Part shown: one piece after another, positions 43,377 through 52,468 of the stretch
Numbering within the stretch: position 1 is the first letter of the stretch
How the letters are laid out: each line of letters begins with the position of its first letter
NCBI GenBank assembly: GCA_902599665.1
Contig: CACKGK010000001.1
Coordinates: forward strand, 1 to 64,000
DNA: 64,000 nt
Direction: 5' to 3'
Origin: an uncultured Pelagibacteraceae bacterium
GTDB taxonomy: Bacteria; Pseudomonadota; Alphaproteobacteria; Pelagibacterales; Pelagibacteraceae
Notes under the pieces: model-generated
The model's database searches: none
The model's input: only the letters and a program-made list of their open reading frames with translations
Told to the model about the DNA's origin: nothing
Made by a program: the position numbers and the translations under genes

Positions 43377-45187
43377 TAAAAGGTAAATTTATAGATAATT
43401 TACCCAAGGTCTACGGATTATATACAGGAGGATTTCTTGTATTTATAATCATAATGGCAATAGCTGAACAAGCAGGAATGACTGCAAAAATGATTGGTAT
43501 CTTTTTTGTTTCATTCACAGTTTTGATTTATGCTTTGATTGGTTGGTTATCTAGAACACTTCAAACAGATGCTTATTACGTAGCAGGAAGACAAGTACCT
43601 ACCGTATTTAATGGAATGGCAACTGCAGCAGACTGGATGTCTGGTGCATCTTTCGTAGCCATGGCAGGTGGTATTTACTTTAAAGGTTACGGTTATATGG
43701 CTCTGCTTGTAGGATGGACTGGCGGATATGTACTAGTTGCTTCTTTGTTAGCACCATATCTTAGAAAATTTGGGTGTTATACTGTACCAGATTTTATAGG
43801 AACTCGTTACGGTGGTAACTTAGCAAGATTTAGTGCAGTCGTAGTCTTAACTGTCGCATCTTTCACTTATGTGACTGCCCAAATTAATGCTACTGGAACA
43901 ATTGCTTCTGTTGCTTTGGATATTCCATTCGAAATAGCAGTATATGTTGGACTAGCTAGTATTTTGATGTGCTCGATGCTTGGTGGAATGAGAGCTGTAA
44001 CTTGGACACAAGTTGCCCAATATATTGTATTAATTATTGCCTACTTACTTCCAGTATTCTGGATTAGTAATAATATTGGCGCGGGTTTCTTCCCGCATTT
44101 CATGTTAGCTGATGAAGTTGCAAGAATTGCGGAACTTGAAGGTCAATTTGGTTTTGTTAAAAACTCAGCTGCAGATTTAGCTACAGTTCCAAAAGGATTG
44201 TCAGCAATTACTAAAGCTCACTCAGCAGTTAATGCAACACCTTGGGCGTTTATTTCATTAGCAGTATGTATGATGGCAGGAACAGCTTCATTACCTCACG
44301 TTATGATGAGATACTTCACTACTCCAAGTGTAAGAACAGCTAGAAGATCAGTAGGTTGGTCGTTATTCTTTATATTCCTACTTTATTCTTCAGCTCCAAT
44401 GTTAGCTACTCTATCAAAAATTTCATTGATGGATCCTAACTTGGCTACTGGGATTATTGGTAAGTCAATAACTGAAGTTCAAGCTCTTGATTGGTATCAA
44501 AACTGGAACCAAGCGAAGTTGATGTTTGTAAGTGACTTTAACGGCAATGGAACCCTAGAACTAAATGAGTTCTTTATGAAAGGTAGTGCTGTTGTATTAG
44601 CAACACCCGAGATTGCTGGATTGCCTTATGTAATATCTGGACTAGTTGCTGCTGGAGGTATGGCTGCTGCCATGTCAACTGCGGATGGATTAGTTTTAGC
44701 TATTTCAAATGCGTTGTCACATGATGTTTACTACAAAATCATTAATCCAAAAGCTGAAACTGCAAAAAGATTAATTGTTGCAAGGGTATTACTTGTATTA
44801 ATTGGTTTTGCAGGAGCTACAATTGCTGCACTAGAGATACAAGGTATTCTAGGTTCGGTAATTTGGGCTTTTGACTTTGCGATGTCTGGGCTATTCTTCC
44901 CACTTGTACTTGGTGTATGGTGGAAGAGAGCTAATGCACCAGGAGCTGTTGCAGGAATGCTATTAGGACTGATCTCAGGAACTGCGTATCTAATTTGGGT
45001 ACGAAGTGGTGGATCTGGGTTCTTAGGCATAACACAACTAACTTTTGGAATAGTTGGAGCAGCTGTAAGTTTAGTTTCAATGATTGTTGTCAGTTTAATA
45101 ACTACAGCACCAGATGCAGCTACTCAGAAAATGGTTGATGATGTACGAGTACCAAGTGGTAAAACAATACTTGGAAAACAACATTAA
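43373..45187 (+). CDS. Sodium:solute symporter, acetate permease (ActP/VC_2705) type
   Basis: A 604-residue membrane protein with about 13 helices of the SSS family. ATAADWMSGASFVAMAGG, FTYVTAQINATGTIAS and GGMAAAMSTADGLVLAISNA are the sodium- and substrate-site segments of acetate permeases. In a periplasmic or cytoplasmic loop, residues 388-399 read DFNGNGTLELNE, a perfect EF-hand calcium loop. With acsA upstream, acetate or a similar monocarboxylate is the likely substrate. A strong hairpin follows the stop. Confidence 0.92.
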   Translation: MIKGKFIDNLPKVYGLYTGGFLVFIIIMAIAEQAGMTAKMIGIFFVSFTVLIYALIGWLSRTLQTDAYYVAGRQVPTVFNGMATAADWMSGASFVAMAGGIYFKGYGYMALLVGWTGGYVLVASLLAPYLRKFGCYTVPDFIGTRYGGNLARFSAVVVLTVASFTYVTAQINATGTIASVALDIPFEIAVYVGLASILMCSMLGGMRAVTWTQVAQYIVLIIAYLLPVFWISNNIGAGFFPHFMLADEVARIAELEGQFGFVKNSAADLATVPKGLSAITKAHSAVNATPWAFISLAVCMMAGTASLPHVMMRYFTTPSVRTARRSVGWSLFFIFLLYSSAPMLATLSKISLMDPNLATGIIGKSITEVQALDWYQNWNQAKLMFVSDFNGNGTLELNEFFMKGSAVVLATPEIAGLPYVISGLVAAGGMAAAMSTADGLVLAISNALSHDVYYKIINPKAETAKRLIVARVLLVLIGFAGATIAALEIQGILGSVIWAFDFAMSGLFFPLVLGVWWKRANAPGAVAGMLLGLISGTAYLIWVRSGGSGFLGITQLTFGIVGAAVSLVSMIVVSLITTAPDAATQKMVDDVRVPSGKTILGKQH

Positions 45188-45200
45188 TTAAAATATTTTT

Positions 45201-45225
45201 CTAGGGGCGAAATTTTCGCCCCTAG
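45201..45225 (+). terminator. Strong GC hairpin after the symporter gene
   Basis: CTAGGGGCGAAA and TTTCGCCCCTAG form a perfect 12-base inverted repeat around a single T, 13 bases past the symporter stop and 12 bases before the next ATG. There is no clear T-run on the plus strand (AGTATTTAAAA follows), so it may act as a leaky terminator, a 3'-end stabiliser or an attenuator. Confidence 0.6.
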
Positions 45226-45237
45226 AGTATTTAAAAA

Positions 45238-45588
45238 ATGTACGCAAACTTTCACCCTTTTGTTTATATAATTGATTATGTACTTGGTGTTATTATGTGG
45301 ACTCTGATAGGTCGGGTCGCAATGAATATTTTTCAAAGAGAAGACTCGGAGTTTTTCTTTATGAAAGTATTCGTAAAACTTACAAATCCGTTAATAAGAA
45401 TATTTAAACCCATAACTCCAAACTTTATAGTAGGGCCTTTAGTACCACTTTATGTAGCATGGTTCTTTTATATGGGTCGTTTCTATTTAATGCCTTATTT
45501 ACTTGGTTATTCTGTTATGGGGATGCTTTCATTCCCTCTTGAGAGTGAAATTGCTCGAGAAATATATAGAATATTTAGTAAAAATTAA
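45238..45588 (+). CDS. Small YggT-like membrane protein
   Basis: A 116-residue protein with two or three membrane helices. The middle KVFVKLTNPLIRIFKPITPNFI resembles the linker of YggT proteins. It follows the acetate-type symporter after a hairpin and may be an accessory or simply an independent gene. Function unknown. Confidence 0.75.
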   Translation: MYANFHPFVYIIDYVLGVIMWTLIGRVAMNIFQREDSEFFFMKVFVKLTNPLIRIFKPITPNFIVGPLVPLYVAWFFYMGRFYLMPYLLGYSVMGMLSFPLESEIAREIYRIFSKN

Positions 45589-45606
45589 TTCAAATAAAAA
45601 TAAAAA

Positions 45607-45630
45607 TTGATACTAATATTTTAGTATCAA
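45607..45630 (+). promoter_or_regulatory. Hairpin abutting the rpe start codon
   Basis: TTGATACTAA (45607-45616) and TTAGTATCAA (45621-45630) form a perfect 10-base stem with a TATT loop. The last stem base is directly followed by the rpe ATG at 45631, so the ribosome-binding region would be double-stranded and no Shine-Dalgarno is present. It may control rpe translation or end the preceding transcript. Confidence 0.55.
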
Positions 45631-46290
45631 ATGAAAAAAATTCAAATATCTCCATCAATACTATCAGCTGACTTTAGCCAACTTGGGGATGAAATAAAAA
45701 AACTGGAGGAGGGTGGAGCTGATTTAATTCATGTTGATGTAATGGATGGACATTTTGTTCCTAATTTAACAATAGGACCTCCTGTCATAAAAAATTTAAG
45801 AAAATACACAAGCCTTCCATTTGATGTACATTTGATGATCTCTCCAGTTCATAAGTATATAGAAAATTATGCTGAAGCTGGAGCTGATATTATAACCATC
45901 CATCCTGAAGCTACTGAGAATTTGAAAGATTCAATAAATCTTATTAAAAAATTTGGTAAAAGAGTTGGTGTATCCTTGAATCCAAAAACAGAAATAGAAA
46001 CTTTAATTACAGAGATTGAAAATATAGATTTAATATTAGTCATGAGTGTAAATCCCGGTTTTGGTGGTCAAAAATTTATGCCTGAGGTGTTAGACAAAAT
46101 AAAAAAATTGAAAAAAATAAAAGATGAGAATAACTATAAATTTAACATCGAGGTTGATGGAGGAATTAATTTTAGCAATTCAAAAATAGTTTTGGAGGCT
46201 GGAGCTGATATTTTAGTATCTGGAACCACAGTGTTTAAAGAAAATGGTGGTAATATCAAAACTAATATTGAAAAACTAAAATCAATGTAA
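45631..46290 (+). CDS. rpe: Ribulose-phosphate 3-epimerase
   Basis: A 219-residue TIM-barrel epimerase of the pentose phosphate pathway. SPSILSADFSQLGDEI, HVDVMDGHFVPNLTIGP, FDVHLMI, VNPGFGGQKF and VDGGIN hold the metal and phosphate ligands. It starts directly after a hairpin. In this clade rpe, a heparinase-like gene and purH are typically in a row, as here. Confidence 0.97.
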   Translation: MKKIQISPSILSADFSQLGDEIKKLEEGGADLIHVDVMDGHFVPNLTIGPPVIKNLRKYTSLPFDVHLMISPVHKYIENYAEAGADIITIHPEATENLKDSINLIKKFGKRVGVSLNPKTEIETLITEIENIDLILVMSVNPGFGGQKFMPEVLDKIKKLKKIKDENNYKFNIEVDGGINFSNSKIVLEAGADILVSGTTVFKENGGNIKTNIEKLKSM

Positions 46291-46291
46291 A

Positions 46292-47920
46292 ATGTTTTTA
46301 AAAGGTTCCTTTTATTATATCAATGAATTTTATTTAATCTTTAAAAATCAAATCCGAAAATTTTATTTAAGCTCATCTATTTATAATAAAAAAATTTCAA
46401 AAGTTGATGAAAAAGTTTTAGTTTATCAACCAAGCCTCAACATACTTAGTTCTTTAATAAAATATGAAAAACAAAAAAATAAAATTGAAAATTTTAATGT
46501 AAAATCTATATGGGAAAATAAAAATTTAAATTATAATAATTTTAAAAAACTTCATAGTTTTTATTGGCTTTTTTCAATAGACCTTAAATCTTCTAATCAA
46601 GTAACTCAGTCAATTATAAAGAATTGGATCAAGAAAAATCAAAATTATGAAACAAGAAGTTGGGAAATAGATATTCTTTCTAAAAGGGTAATAGCTTGGA
46701 TTTCAAATTCAAAAATAACGTATGATGAGTCAGAAAATAACTATAAAAATAGTTTCAACGAAATAATCAGTAAGCAAGTTAATCATTTAATAAATGAGAT
46801 TAACAGATCGTCTGATGTGAATAACAAAATGATTGGTTGTTCAGCAATAATCCTTGCGGGAATAGCGTACAAAAATAAAAGGTTTTTGGAATACGGATTA
46901 GATTTACTGAAGAAAATTATTAATAGTTCGTTTGATAATAACTACTTTCCAAAATCTAGAAATATAAGACAGATGGTTTTTTATTTAAAATATTTTATTT
47001 TAATTAGAGAACTTTTGAAAGATTCTCTAAATGAAATTCCAAATTACTTGGATGAAATTATTTTTTATCTTGGACAATCTTACGATTTTTTTTGGGGATC
47101 ATTTAAACACGATTTGTTATTTAATGGGAATAGTTGTTCTAACAATAAAGAATTTGACAAGTATTTGTCTCTTTTTAGGTATAAATTTAAGAGTAATAAG
47201 TTTGAAATATCTGGTTACACAATATTAAAAAATAAAAATGCAATTCTTGCAATGGATACAGGGAGTAATCCAGGAAAAAACTTCTCAGAGAATTATCAAA
47301 GTGGTCCATTATCATTCGAATTCTTTTTTAAAGATAAAAAACTAATAAGCAACTCTGGTTATTTTCAAAATCATGCTCATCAACTTAATGGAATATCAAG
47401 GTCAACCGCAACGCATTCTACATTAATTTTAGATAACTCTTCTGCCTGTAATTTTAAAAAAAATAACAAAGGACCAAGTATTGTTAGTAAAGGGTTTAAG
47501 ACCTTTGATCACCAAGTCAAATATGAAAAAAATTATTGGAGTATTCGATGTTCACACGATGGATATTTGTCAAGATATGGCGTAATTCATCAAAGAAATT
47601 TAGAATTTAATTCTAATCAAAATATTCTGACAGGAAAAGAAAGGCTTATAAAAAATAAAAATTTTAAATCTACAAATTTTGAAATAAGATTTCACTTGCT
47701 ACCAAATATTAAAGTAACTAGGCTGCAGGATAATAAATCCGTTTTAATAGAACTAGAGAATTCTGGTTGGAGATTCTTTTCAAGCGATGGATTGATTGAG
47801 GTTGAAACTGGACTATATTTCGGTAATAAAAACAATTATATTGAAAACCAAAACATATTTATTTCTGGTATTACTCAAAATGATGAACAATTAATCGAAT
47901 GGCAGATTAGTAAAATATGA
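46292..47920 (+). CDS. Heparinase II/III family protein
   Basis: A 542-residue protein. The first 280 residues are helical (alpha/alpha toroid) and the rest beta-rich, the heparinase II/III layout. NSGYFQNHAHQLNGISRSTATHSTLILDN (read in parts) is the family's conserved block. No signal peptide is visible. In alphaproteobacteria this gene often lies between rpe and purH; its substrate, presumably an acidic polysaccharide, is unknown. It overlaps purH by 4 bases. Confidence 0.85.
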   Translation: MFLKGSFYYINEFYLIFKNQIRKFYLSSSIYNKKISKVDEKVLVYQPSLNILSSLIKYEKQKNKIENFNVKSIWENKNLNYNNFKKLHSFYWLFSIDLKSSNQVTQSIIKNWIKKNQNYETRSWEIDILSKRVIAWISNSKITYDESENNYKNSFNEIISKQVNHLINEINRSSDVNNKMIGCSAIILAGIAYKNKRFLEYGLDLLKKIINSSFDNNYFPKSRNIRQMVFYLKYFILIRELLKDSLNEIPNYLDEIIFYLGQSYDFFWGSFKHDLLFNGNSCSNNKEFDKYLSLFRYKFKSNKFEISGYTILKNKNAILAMDTGSNPGKNFSENYQSGPLSFEFFFKDKKLISNSGYFQNHAHQLNGISRSTATHSTLILDNSSACNFKKNNKGPSIVSKGFKTFDHQVKYEKNYWSIRCSHDGYLSRYGVIHQRNLEFNSNQNILTGKERLIKNKNFKSTNFEIRFHLLPNIKVTRLQDNKSVLIELENSGWRFFSSDGLIEVETGLYFGNKNNYIENQNIFISGITQNDEQLIEWQISKI

Positions 47921-49461
47921 GTAGTAAAATTAAAAATGCAATTATATCTCTATCAGACAAATCAAATATTAAGCCAATTTTACAAGCATTAAAAAAATAC
48001 AATATAAAAGTTATTAGTTCAGGTGGAACTTCCAAAGAAATCAAAAAATTAGGCTATGAATGTACAGAAGTCTCAGAATACACAAAGTCGGAAGAAATTT
48101 TAGATGGTAGAGTTAAAACTCTGCATCCAAAGTTATATGCTGGAATTTTGAGTAAAAGAAACAATAAAAAACATAATAAAGAGCTTAGAGAAAATGCTTA
48201 TGAGGAAATAGATTTAATAATAGTTAATTTCTATCCTTTTGAAAAAACTCTAAATGTTTCCAAAGACCATAAAATACTTTTAGAAAATATAGATATTGGT
48301 GGTCCAACTCTTGTAAGAGCATCAGCAAAAAATTATCATCATACAACTATTTTAACATCTCCTGAACAGTACAGTGAATTTTTGTTGAATTTTGAAAAAA
48401 ATAGAGGTTCAACAAGTTTAGAATTTAGAAAAAAACTATCTCAGGAAGCATTTAATTTAACAGCCTATTATGACTCAGTAATTTCAGATTATTTAAACAC
48501 TATTAATAATGATTATTTTCCAAAAAAGAAGACTATCCATGGAAATCTAATTGAGGTTTTACGTTATGGAGAAAATCCTCATCAAAGCTCTGCAATATAT
48601 AGCAAAAATAATAGTTTAGACTTAATTCAATTAAGTGGAAAAAAATTAAGTTATAACAATTATAGTGACATTTACGCAGCTCTTAATATTTCAAAAACTC
48701 TTCCTAAGAATACTGGAACAGTAATTGTCAAACATGGCAACCCATGTGGTGTTTCAATAAATAAGAATAAGTTAAATAGCTACAATGAAGCATTAGCATG
48801 TGATCCTGTAAGCGCATTTGGAGGGATTGTCTCCTGTAATTTTAGAGTGACAAAAAAAATAGCTGAACAATTAAATAAGATTTTTTTAGAAGTGATAATT
48901 GCAGTTGGTTTTGATAAGGATTCTTTGAAAATATTAAAAAAAAAGAAAAATTTAAGATTAATTGATGCATCTCAATTAAAATATAAAATGCAAAATAATA
49001 TAAATTCTAATTTTAATTCTTTATTGTTTCAAAGTGCAGATAATAAAATATTTACAAATGATAATTTTAAAGTCGTATCCAAAATAAAACCAACAAAAAA
49101 AATATTTAATGATCTATTATTTGCTTTTAATGTTTGCAGGAATGTAAAATCTAATGCAATTGTTCTAACAAGAAATAGCTCAACTATCGGAATTGGTTCA
49201 GGTCAACCAAGTAGGCTAGACAGTTGCCGAATAGCAATTGATAAAATGAAAAAATTTCAAAAAATCAATAATAATGACATTATTTTAGGCGCTTCAGACG
49301 CCTTTTTTCCATTTATAGATGGAATTGAAACTTTAGTTCAAAATGGTGTAGGTGCAATTATTCAACCCTCTGGATCTATTAGAGATAAAGAAATTATAAA
49401 ATTTGCAAACGAATTGGGTATCATTCTAGTTTTCTCAAACACTAGACATTTTAAACACTAA
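47917..49461 (+). CDS. purH: AICAR transformylase/IMP cyclohydrolase
   Basis: A 514-residue bifunctional enzyme for the last two steps of IMP synthesis. The cyclohydrolase half has SLSDKSNIKPILQALKKY, SSGGTSKEI and DGRVKTLHPKLYAGIL; the transformylase half has LRYGENPHQSSAIY and VKHGNPCGVS with the catalytic Lys-His pair, then PVSAFGGIVSCN. It uses formyl-folate, to which folD contributes. Confidence 0.97.
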   Translation: MSSKIKNAIISLSDKSNIKPILQALKKYNIKVISSGGTSKEIKKLGYECTEVSEYTKSEEILDGRVKTLHPKLYAGILSKRNNKKHNKELRENAYEEIDLIIVNFYPFEKTLNVSKDHKILLENIDIGGPTLVRASAKNYHHTTILTSPEQYSEFLLNFEKNRGSTSLEFRKKLSQEAFNLTAYYDSVISDYLNTINNDYFPKKKTIHGNLIEVLRYGENPHQSSAIYSKNNSLDLIQLSGKKLSYNNYSDIYAALNISKTLPKNTGTVIVKHGNPCGVSINKNKLNSYNEALACDPVSAFGGIVSCNFRVTKKIAEQLNKIFLEVIIAVGFDKDSLKILKKKKNLRLIDASQLKYKMQNNINSNFNSLLFQSADNKIFTNDNFKVVSKIKPTKKIFNDLLFAFNVCRNVKSNAIVLTRNSSTIGIGSGQPSRLDSCRIAIDKMKKFQKINNNDIILGASDAFFPFIDGIETLVQNGVGAIIQPSGSIRDKEIIKFANELGIILVFSNTRHFKH

Positions 49462-49464
49462 TAC

Positions 49465-49803
49465 TTAATTGATTTTATCAATTTTTGCAGCAAGAACAAA
49501 ATCACTCTCATGCAATCCATTTATAGCATGAGTCTGTATTTTGATCTTTGCATACCCCCACCCGAACCATATGTCAGGATGATGACCCTCTTGCTCGGCA
49601 ATTTCTCCAACTTTGTTCACAAAAGATTGACTTTCTAAGAAATTATTAAATTTGAAGTTTTTGATAATATAATAATCTTTATTTTCATGGGATTTTACAT
49701 CCCATCCATCAACCTTCTTAAGATATTTGTGAATTTCATTTATATCGAAACTTGGAATTCCTCCTTCACAAGGAATACATTTTTTATCAGCTAAATCATT
49801 CAT
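49465..49803 (-). CDS. 4a-hydroxytetrahydrobiopterin dehydratase family protein
   Basis: A 112-residue pterin-4a-carbinolamine dehydratase-like protein. EIAEQEGHHPDIWFGWGYAKIKIQTH (in parts) contains the catalytic His-His-Pro motif. No phenylalanine hydroxylase is adjacent; many such proteins instead support molybdopterin or folate metabolism. It follows the sulfotransferase gene with an 8-base overlap and converges on purH. Confidence 0.9.
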   Translation of the reverse strand: MNDLADKKCIPCEGGIPSFDINEIHKYLKKVDGWDVKSHENKDYYIIKNFKFNNFLESQSFVNKVGEIAEQEGHHPDIWFGWGYAKIKIQTHAINGLHESDFVLAAKIDKIN

Positions 49804-50641
49804 AAATATCGTAATTTAATTCATTTAATTCATTTTGCAAAGTATTATTTAATTTATTTAAAATATTTTTTGGTAAAATTTTTTGCCATCTATTATTAAA
49901 TCCTAAATTAAAGAAAGGTTTTTTTTCTCCAGATTTAGAATATACACTTTCTTCAAATCCCTCGTTTTTCTCTTTATTCTTTAAATTAGAAAAATTTGTA
50001 GAATTAATAGAATTTATAAGTTTTTTTTCATTAATTGATAATTTATCTTTTTTTAAAGTATTTATAAAATTTATTATTTTTTTAAAAGTATCAAATTTAT
50101 TATTTTCTAAGTCCTCATACTTAACAAATAAAATTTTAAAATTATTATTATTTTTCCAAGATTTATAATGATTTGACCATGACCCTAGAAAAGTAAAATT
50201 ACTATAATCTCCATCTATAGATTTTTCTAAAAGGGTTTGACTTTCATTAATTAACCTTTCGTATGCTTGATCGTAATCCAATGAATAATGATGAGTCATA
50301 GATGTAATTAAATTTCTTGGATCTCTGACTATATAAATACCACCAAGTGATAAATTTTCTGTGGTAAAATTGTTACTTTTATATTTGTTTAGAGTACTAT
50401 GTGTTTTTAAAAAATGTATTTTTTCACCAGAAAAAAACTGTTGCTGATTATAAATCCAACTTTGGCTCGCTTCTAATTCAGAAATAATTTTTTTTTTAGT
50501 AAATTTCACTGAAGGAAATTGAAGAATATTCAAAAGCAAATCAAAATCAAATTTCCCTTTTTTTGAAAAATAATATGAAGCAATGAAAGATCTTAAATAA
50601 GTATTTCCACTTTTAGGATAGGAAGCGATCCAAATAATCAT
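49796..50641 (-). CDS. Sulfotransferase (single domain)
   Basis: A 281-residue PAPS-dependent sulfotransferase. It begins MIIWIASYPKSGNTYLRSFI with the 5'-phosphosulfate loop PKSGNT at 9-14, and has IYIVRDPRNLITS for the 3'-phosphate site and FVKYEDLENN later. The frame stays open 42 codons upstream, but those codons are a tRNA-Gly gene, so I start at 50639-50641, only 5 bases after the tRNA CCA. There is no room for a promoter or ribosome-binding site between them. Acceptor: a small molecule, glycan or peptide, unknown. Confidence 0.85.
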   Translation of the reverse strand: MIIWIASYPKSGNTYLRSFIASYYFSKKGKFDFDLLLNILQFPSVKFTKKKIISELEASQSWIYNQQQFFSGEKIHFLKTHSTLNKYKSNNFTTENLSLGGIYIVRDPRNLITSMTHHYSLDYDQAYERLINESQTLLEKSIDGDYSNFTFLGSWSNHYKSWKNNNNFKILFVKYEDLENNKFDTFKKIINFINTLKKDKLSINEKKLINSINSTNFSNLKNKEKNEGFEESVYSKSGEKKPFFNLGFNNRWQKILPKNILNKLNNTLQNELNELNYDIYE

Positions 50642-50646
50642 AATTT

Positions 50647-50721
50647 TGGAGCGGGCAATGGGACTCGAACCCACGACCTTCTCGTTGGCAACGAGACGCT
50701 CTACCACTGAGCTATGCCCGC
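50647..50721 (-). tRNA. tRNA-Gly (anticodon GCC), CCA encoded
   Basis: On the minus strand the sequence starts GCGGGCATAGCTCAGTGG and ends with TTGCCCGC-T-CCA, closing a 7-base acceptor stem. The anticodon loop TTGCCAA places GCC at 50687-50689 (plus strand GGC). The T arm GTGGG-TTCGAGT-CCCAT is standard, U73 fits bacterial tRNA-Gly, and the 3' CCA is encoded. It lies between two sulfotransferase genes on the same strand and is probably processed out of their transcript. Confidence 0.97.
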
Positions 50722-50792
50722 CTGTTCTATAAGTGTTGAAAGTATTAGTTTTTTTACAATTAAGCAATAGTCAAATATAAACCTATATCAAA

Positions 50793-52433
50793 TTAATATT
50801 TTATTTTTGCACTATCCAGAGTTTCCTGCATAATTTTTAAATGAACTCTATATTTTTTCCACTCTTCTGATGTATTTTTTTTTATTGATCCTCTCACCTG
50901 TAACAACGAGGCAGTTTGTACTGGTCTAGCATTTTTACTATAATTCTTAATATCTTCTTCCCAGTTAATACCTAATTTTTTAATTAAATCACGTGTTTCA
51001 TTTTCAAAATTATTAACAAAATTTTCATAGTTAATATTTATTATTCTTTCTTTTAATTTATCAAACCAAAATTTCATTAAATCTTCATATAAGATGTAAT
51101 ATTTTGCAGTGTCTTTTTGAGTAAGAGAGAAGTCCATGCCTGGATCAGGAAAATTAATTTTGTAATTTGACCAACAAATAGCCATGGGATTTCTTTGAAT
51201 GTGAATTATTTTGGCCTCTGGAAAAGCTTTTGCTATGAAACCTATCCATCTAAAATTCATTGGTAACTTATCAATAATAAATTTTTTATTACTTAATTGT
51301 AATACTTTTTCATGGTATTCAGATCTTATATTTTTAATAATGCTATCAAAATTTTGTAGTTTATCTAATTTGATATTGTCAATAATTTTAGGCAAGTAGT
51401 TAAGTTCACCTGCTCCATGTATAATTGAATGAGATGACAAAACTTGTTCTAAAAAAGTTGTTCCAGATCTTGGCATACCAAGAATAAAAATTGGGGTGAA
51501 TTTAATATTGTGATTATGTCTAGTTAATTCTGTCTCGTTTTGTTTAAAAATATTTTTAATATTTTCAAAGAGTTTTTTTTCTGCTTGAAGACTAAAATTT
51601 GAATTTTTCTTTTTTATTTTGTTTGCCTCATCAAGATATTTTAAAGCTAGATCAGATTTATTTAAATCAAAGTTACATTTGCTCAAGCTAGTATAAGCAA
51701 TTATTTTATCTTCATCATTTACGTTTATTAGGTCAAGTTTTTCTAGTTTTTTTAAAAAATTATTATCTTTATCTGCTTTTGTAATCAAAAAGTAATTTTT
51801 AAAGGCTCTAATATGCTTATCATCAATATCAATTACTCTCTCAAATAGTTTTCTTCCTTCATCTATGTTTCCAAGTATTAAGTTTAAGTAGCCTAAATCA
51901 TTTAAAGCTGTTGTATTATTTTCATCAAATTTTAAGACCTCTTGAAGTACTTTTTTGAGATCATTAAAATTTTTTTCTTCACTGTAAACATGTGCCAGAT
52001 TAAAATATGCTGGAATATTCTTCTTATTATATTTGATCGCTTTTTGGTAATTTTCAACTGCTTCACCAATAAATCCTAATTTAAATTTGGTATTTCCTAA
52101 ATTATTATAGGCTTCTGAATAGTCGGATTTAAGATTTATTGCTTTTAAAAAATTCTCTGAAGCTTCGTTATAATTTTTTAATTGCTTTTGAATATTACCA
52201 TAAATGTAGTAGTTTTCTGCATTTGGCTTCAATAAAATAATATTTTTAAAATATTTTTCTGCTACTAAATAATCTTTTAAAGTTAAATATGTCAAACCTA
52301 AAACATACAATATTTGGAAGTCATTGTTTGTTTTTAAAAATTTTTTTCCAAGTTTAATTACTTTTTCTAATTTTCCTTTATTATAATTATCTAAAATAGT
52401 TTTTTTATTATTTAAGAAATTTTTAGAGTTCAT
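50793..52433 (-). CDS. TPR-sulfotransferase fusion (tyrosylprotein sulfotransferase-like)
   Basis: A 546-residue protein. Residues 1 to about 290 are tetratricopeptide repeats (for example AYNNLGNTKFKLGFIGEAVENYQKAI). Residues 315-546 form a sulfotransferase domain: phosphosulfate loop GMPRSGTTFLEQVLSSH (319-335), Glu343 in GAGELNYLP where TPST enzymes keep their catalytic glutamate, and IHIQRNPMAICWSNY for the 3'-phosphate. The TPRs probably recognise a protein or peptide substrate. It is flanked by tRNA-Gly and a 2-oxoglutarate oxygenase gene; its TPR part is paralogous to the protein at 53062. Confidence 0.88.
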   Translation of the reverse strand: MNSKNFLNNKKTILDNYNKGKLEKVIKLGKKFLKTNNDFQILYVLGLTYLTLKDYLVAEKYFKNIILLKPNAENYYIYGNIQKQLKNYNEASENFLKAINLKSDYSEAYNNLGNTKFKLGFIGEAVENYQKAIKYNKKNIPAYFNLAHVYSEEKNFNDLKKVLQEVLKFDENNTTALNDLGYLNLILGNIDEGRKLFERVIDIDDKHIRAFKNYFLITKADKDNNFLKKLEKLDLINVNDEDKIIAYTSLSKCNFDLNKSDLALKYLDEANKIKKKNSNFSLQAEKKLFENIKNIFKQNETELTRHNHNIKFTPIFILGMPRSGTTFLEQVLSSHSIIHGAGELNYLPKIIDNIKLDKLQNFDSIIKNIRSEYHEKVLQLSNKKFIIDKLPMNFRWIGFIAKAFPEAKIIHIQRNPMAICWSNYKINFPDPGMDFSLTQKDTAKYYILYEDLMKFWFDKLKERIININYENFVNNFENETRDLIKKLGINWEEDIKNYSKNARPVQTASLLQVRGSIKKNTSEEWKKYRVHLKIMQETLDSAKIKY

Positions 52434-52468
52434 TTAAATAAATGAAATTAAGACATTGAATATGTATT

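Noticed and set aside
47031..47228. 65-codon ORF within the heparinase-like gene on the same strand
   Set aside because: Out of frame with a gene that is intact across the region.
50642..50767. 42-codon N-terminal extension of the sulfotransferase frame
   Set aside because: These codons are the tRNA-Gly gene; the familiar translated-tRNA string HSSVVERLV gives it away.
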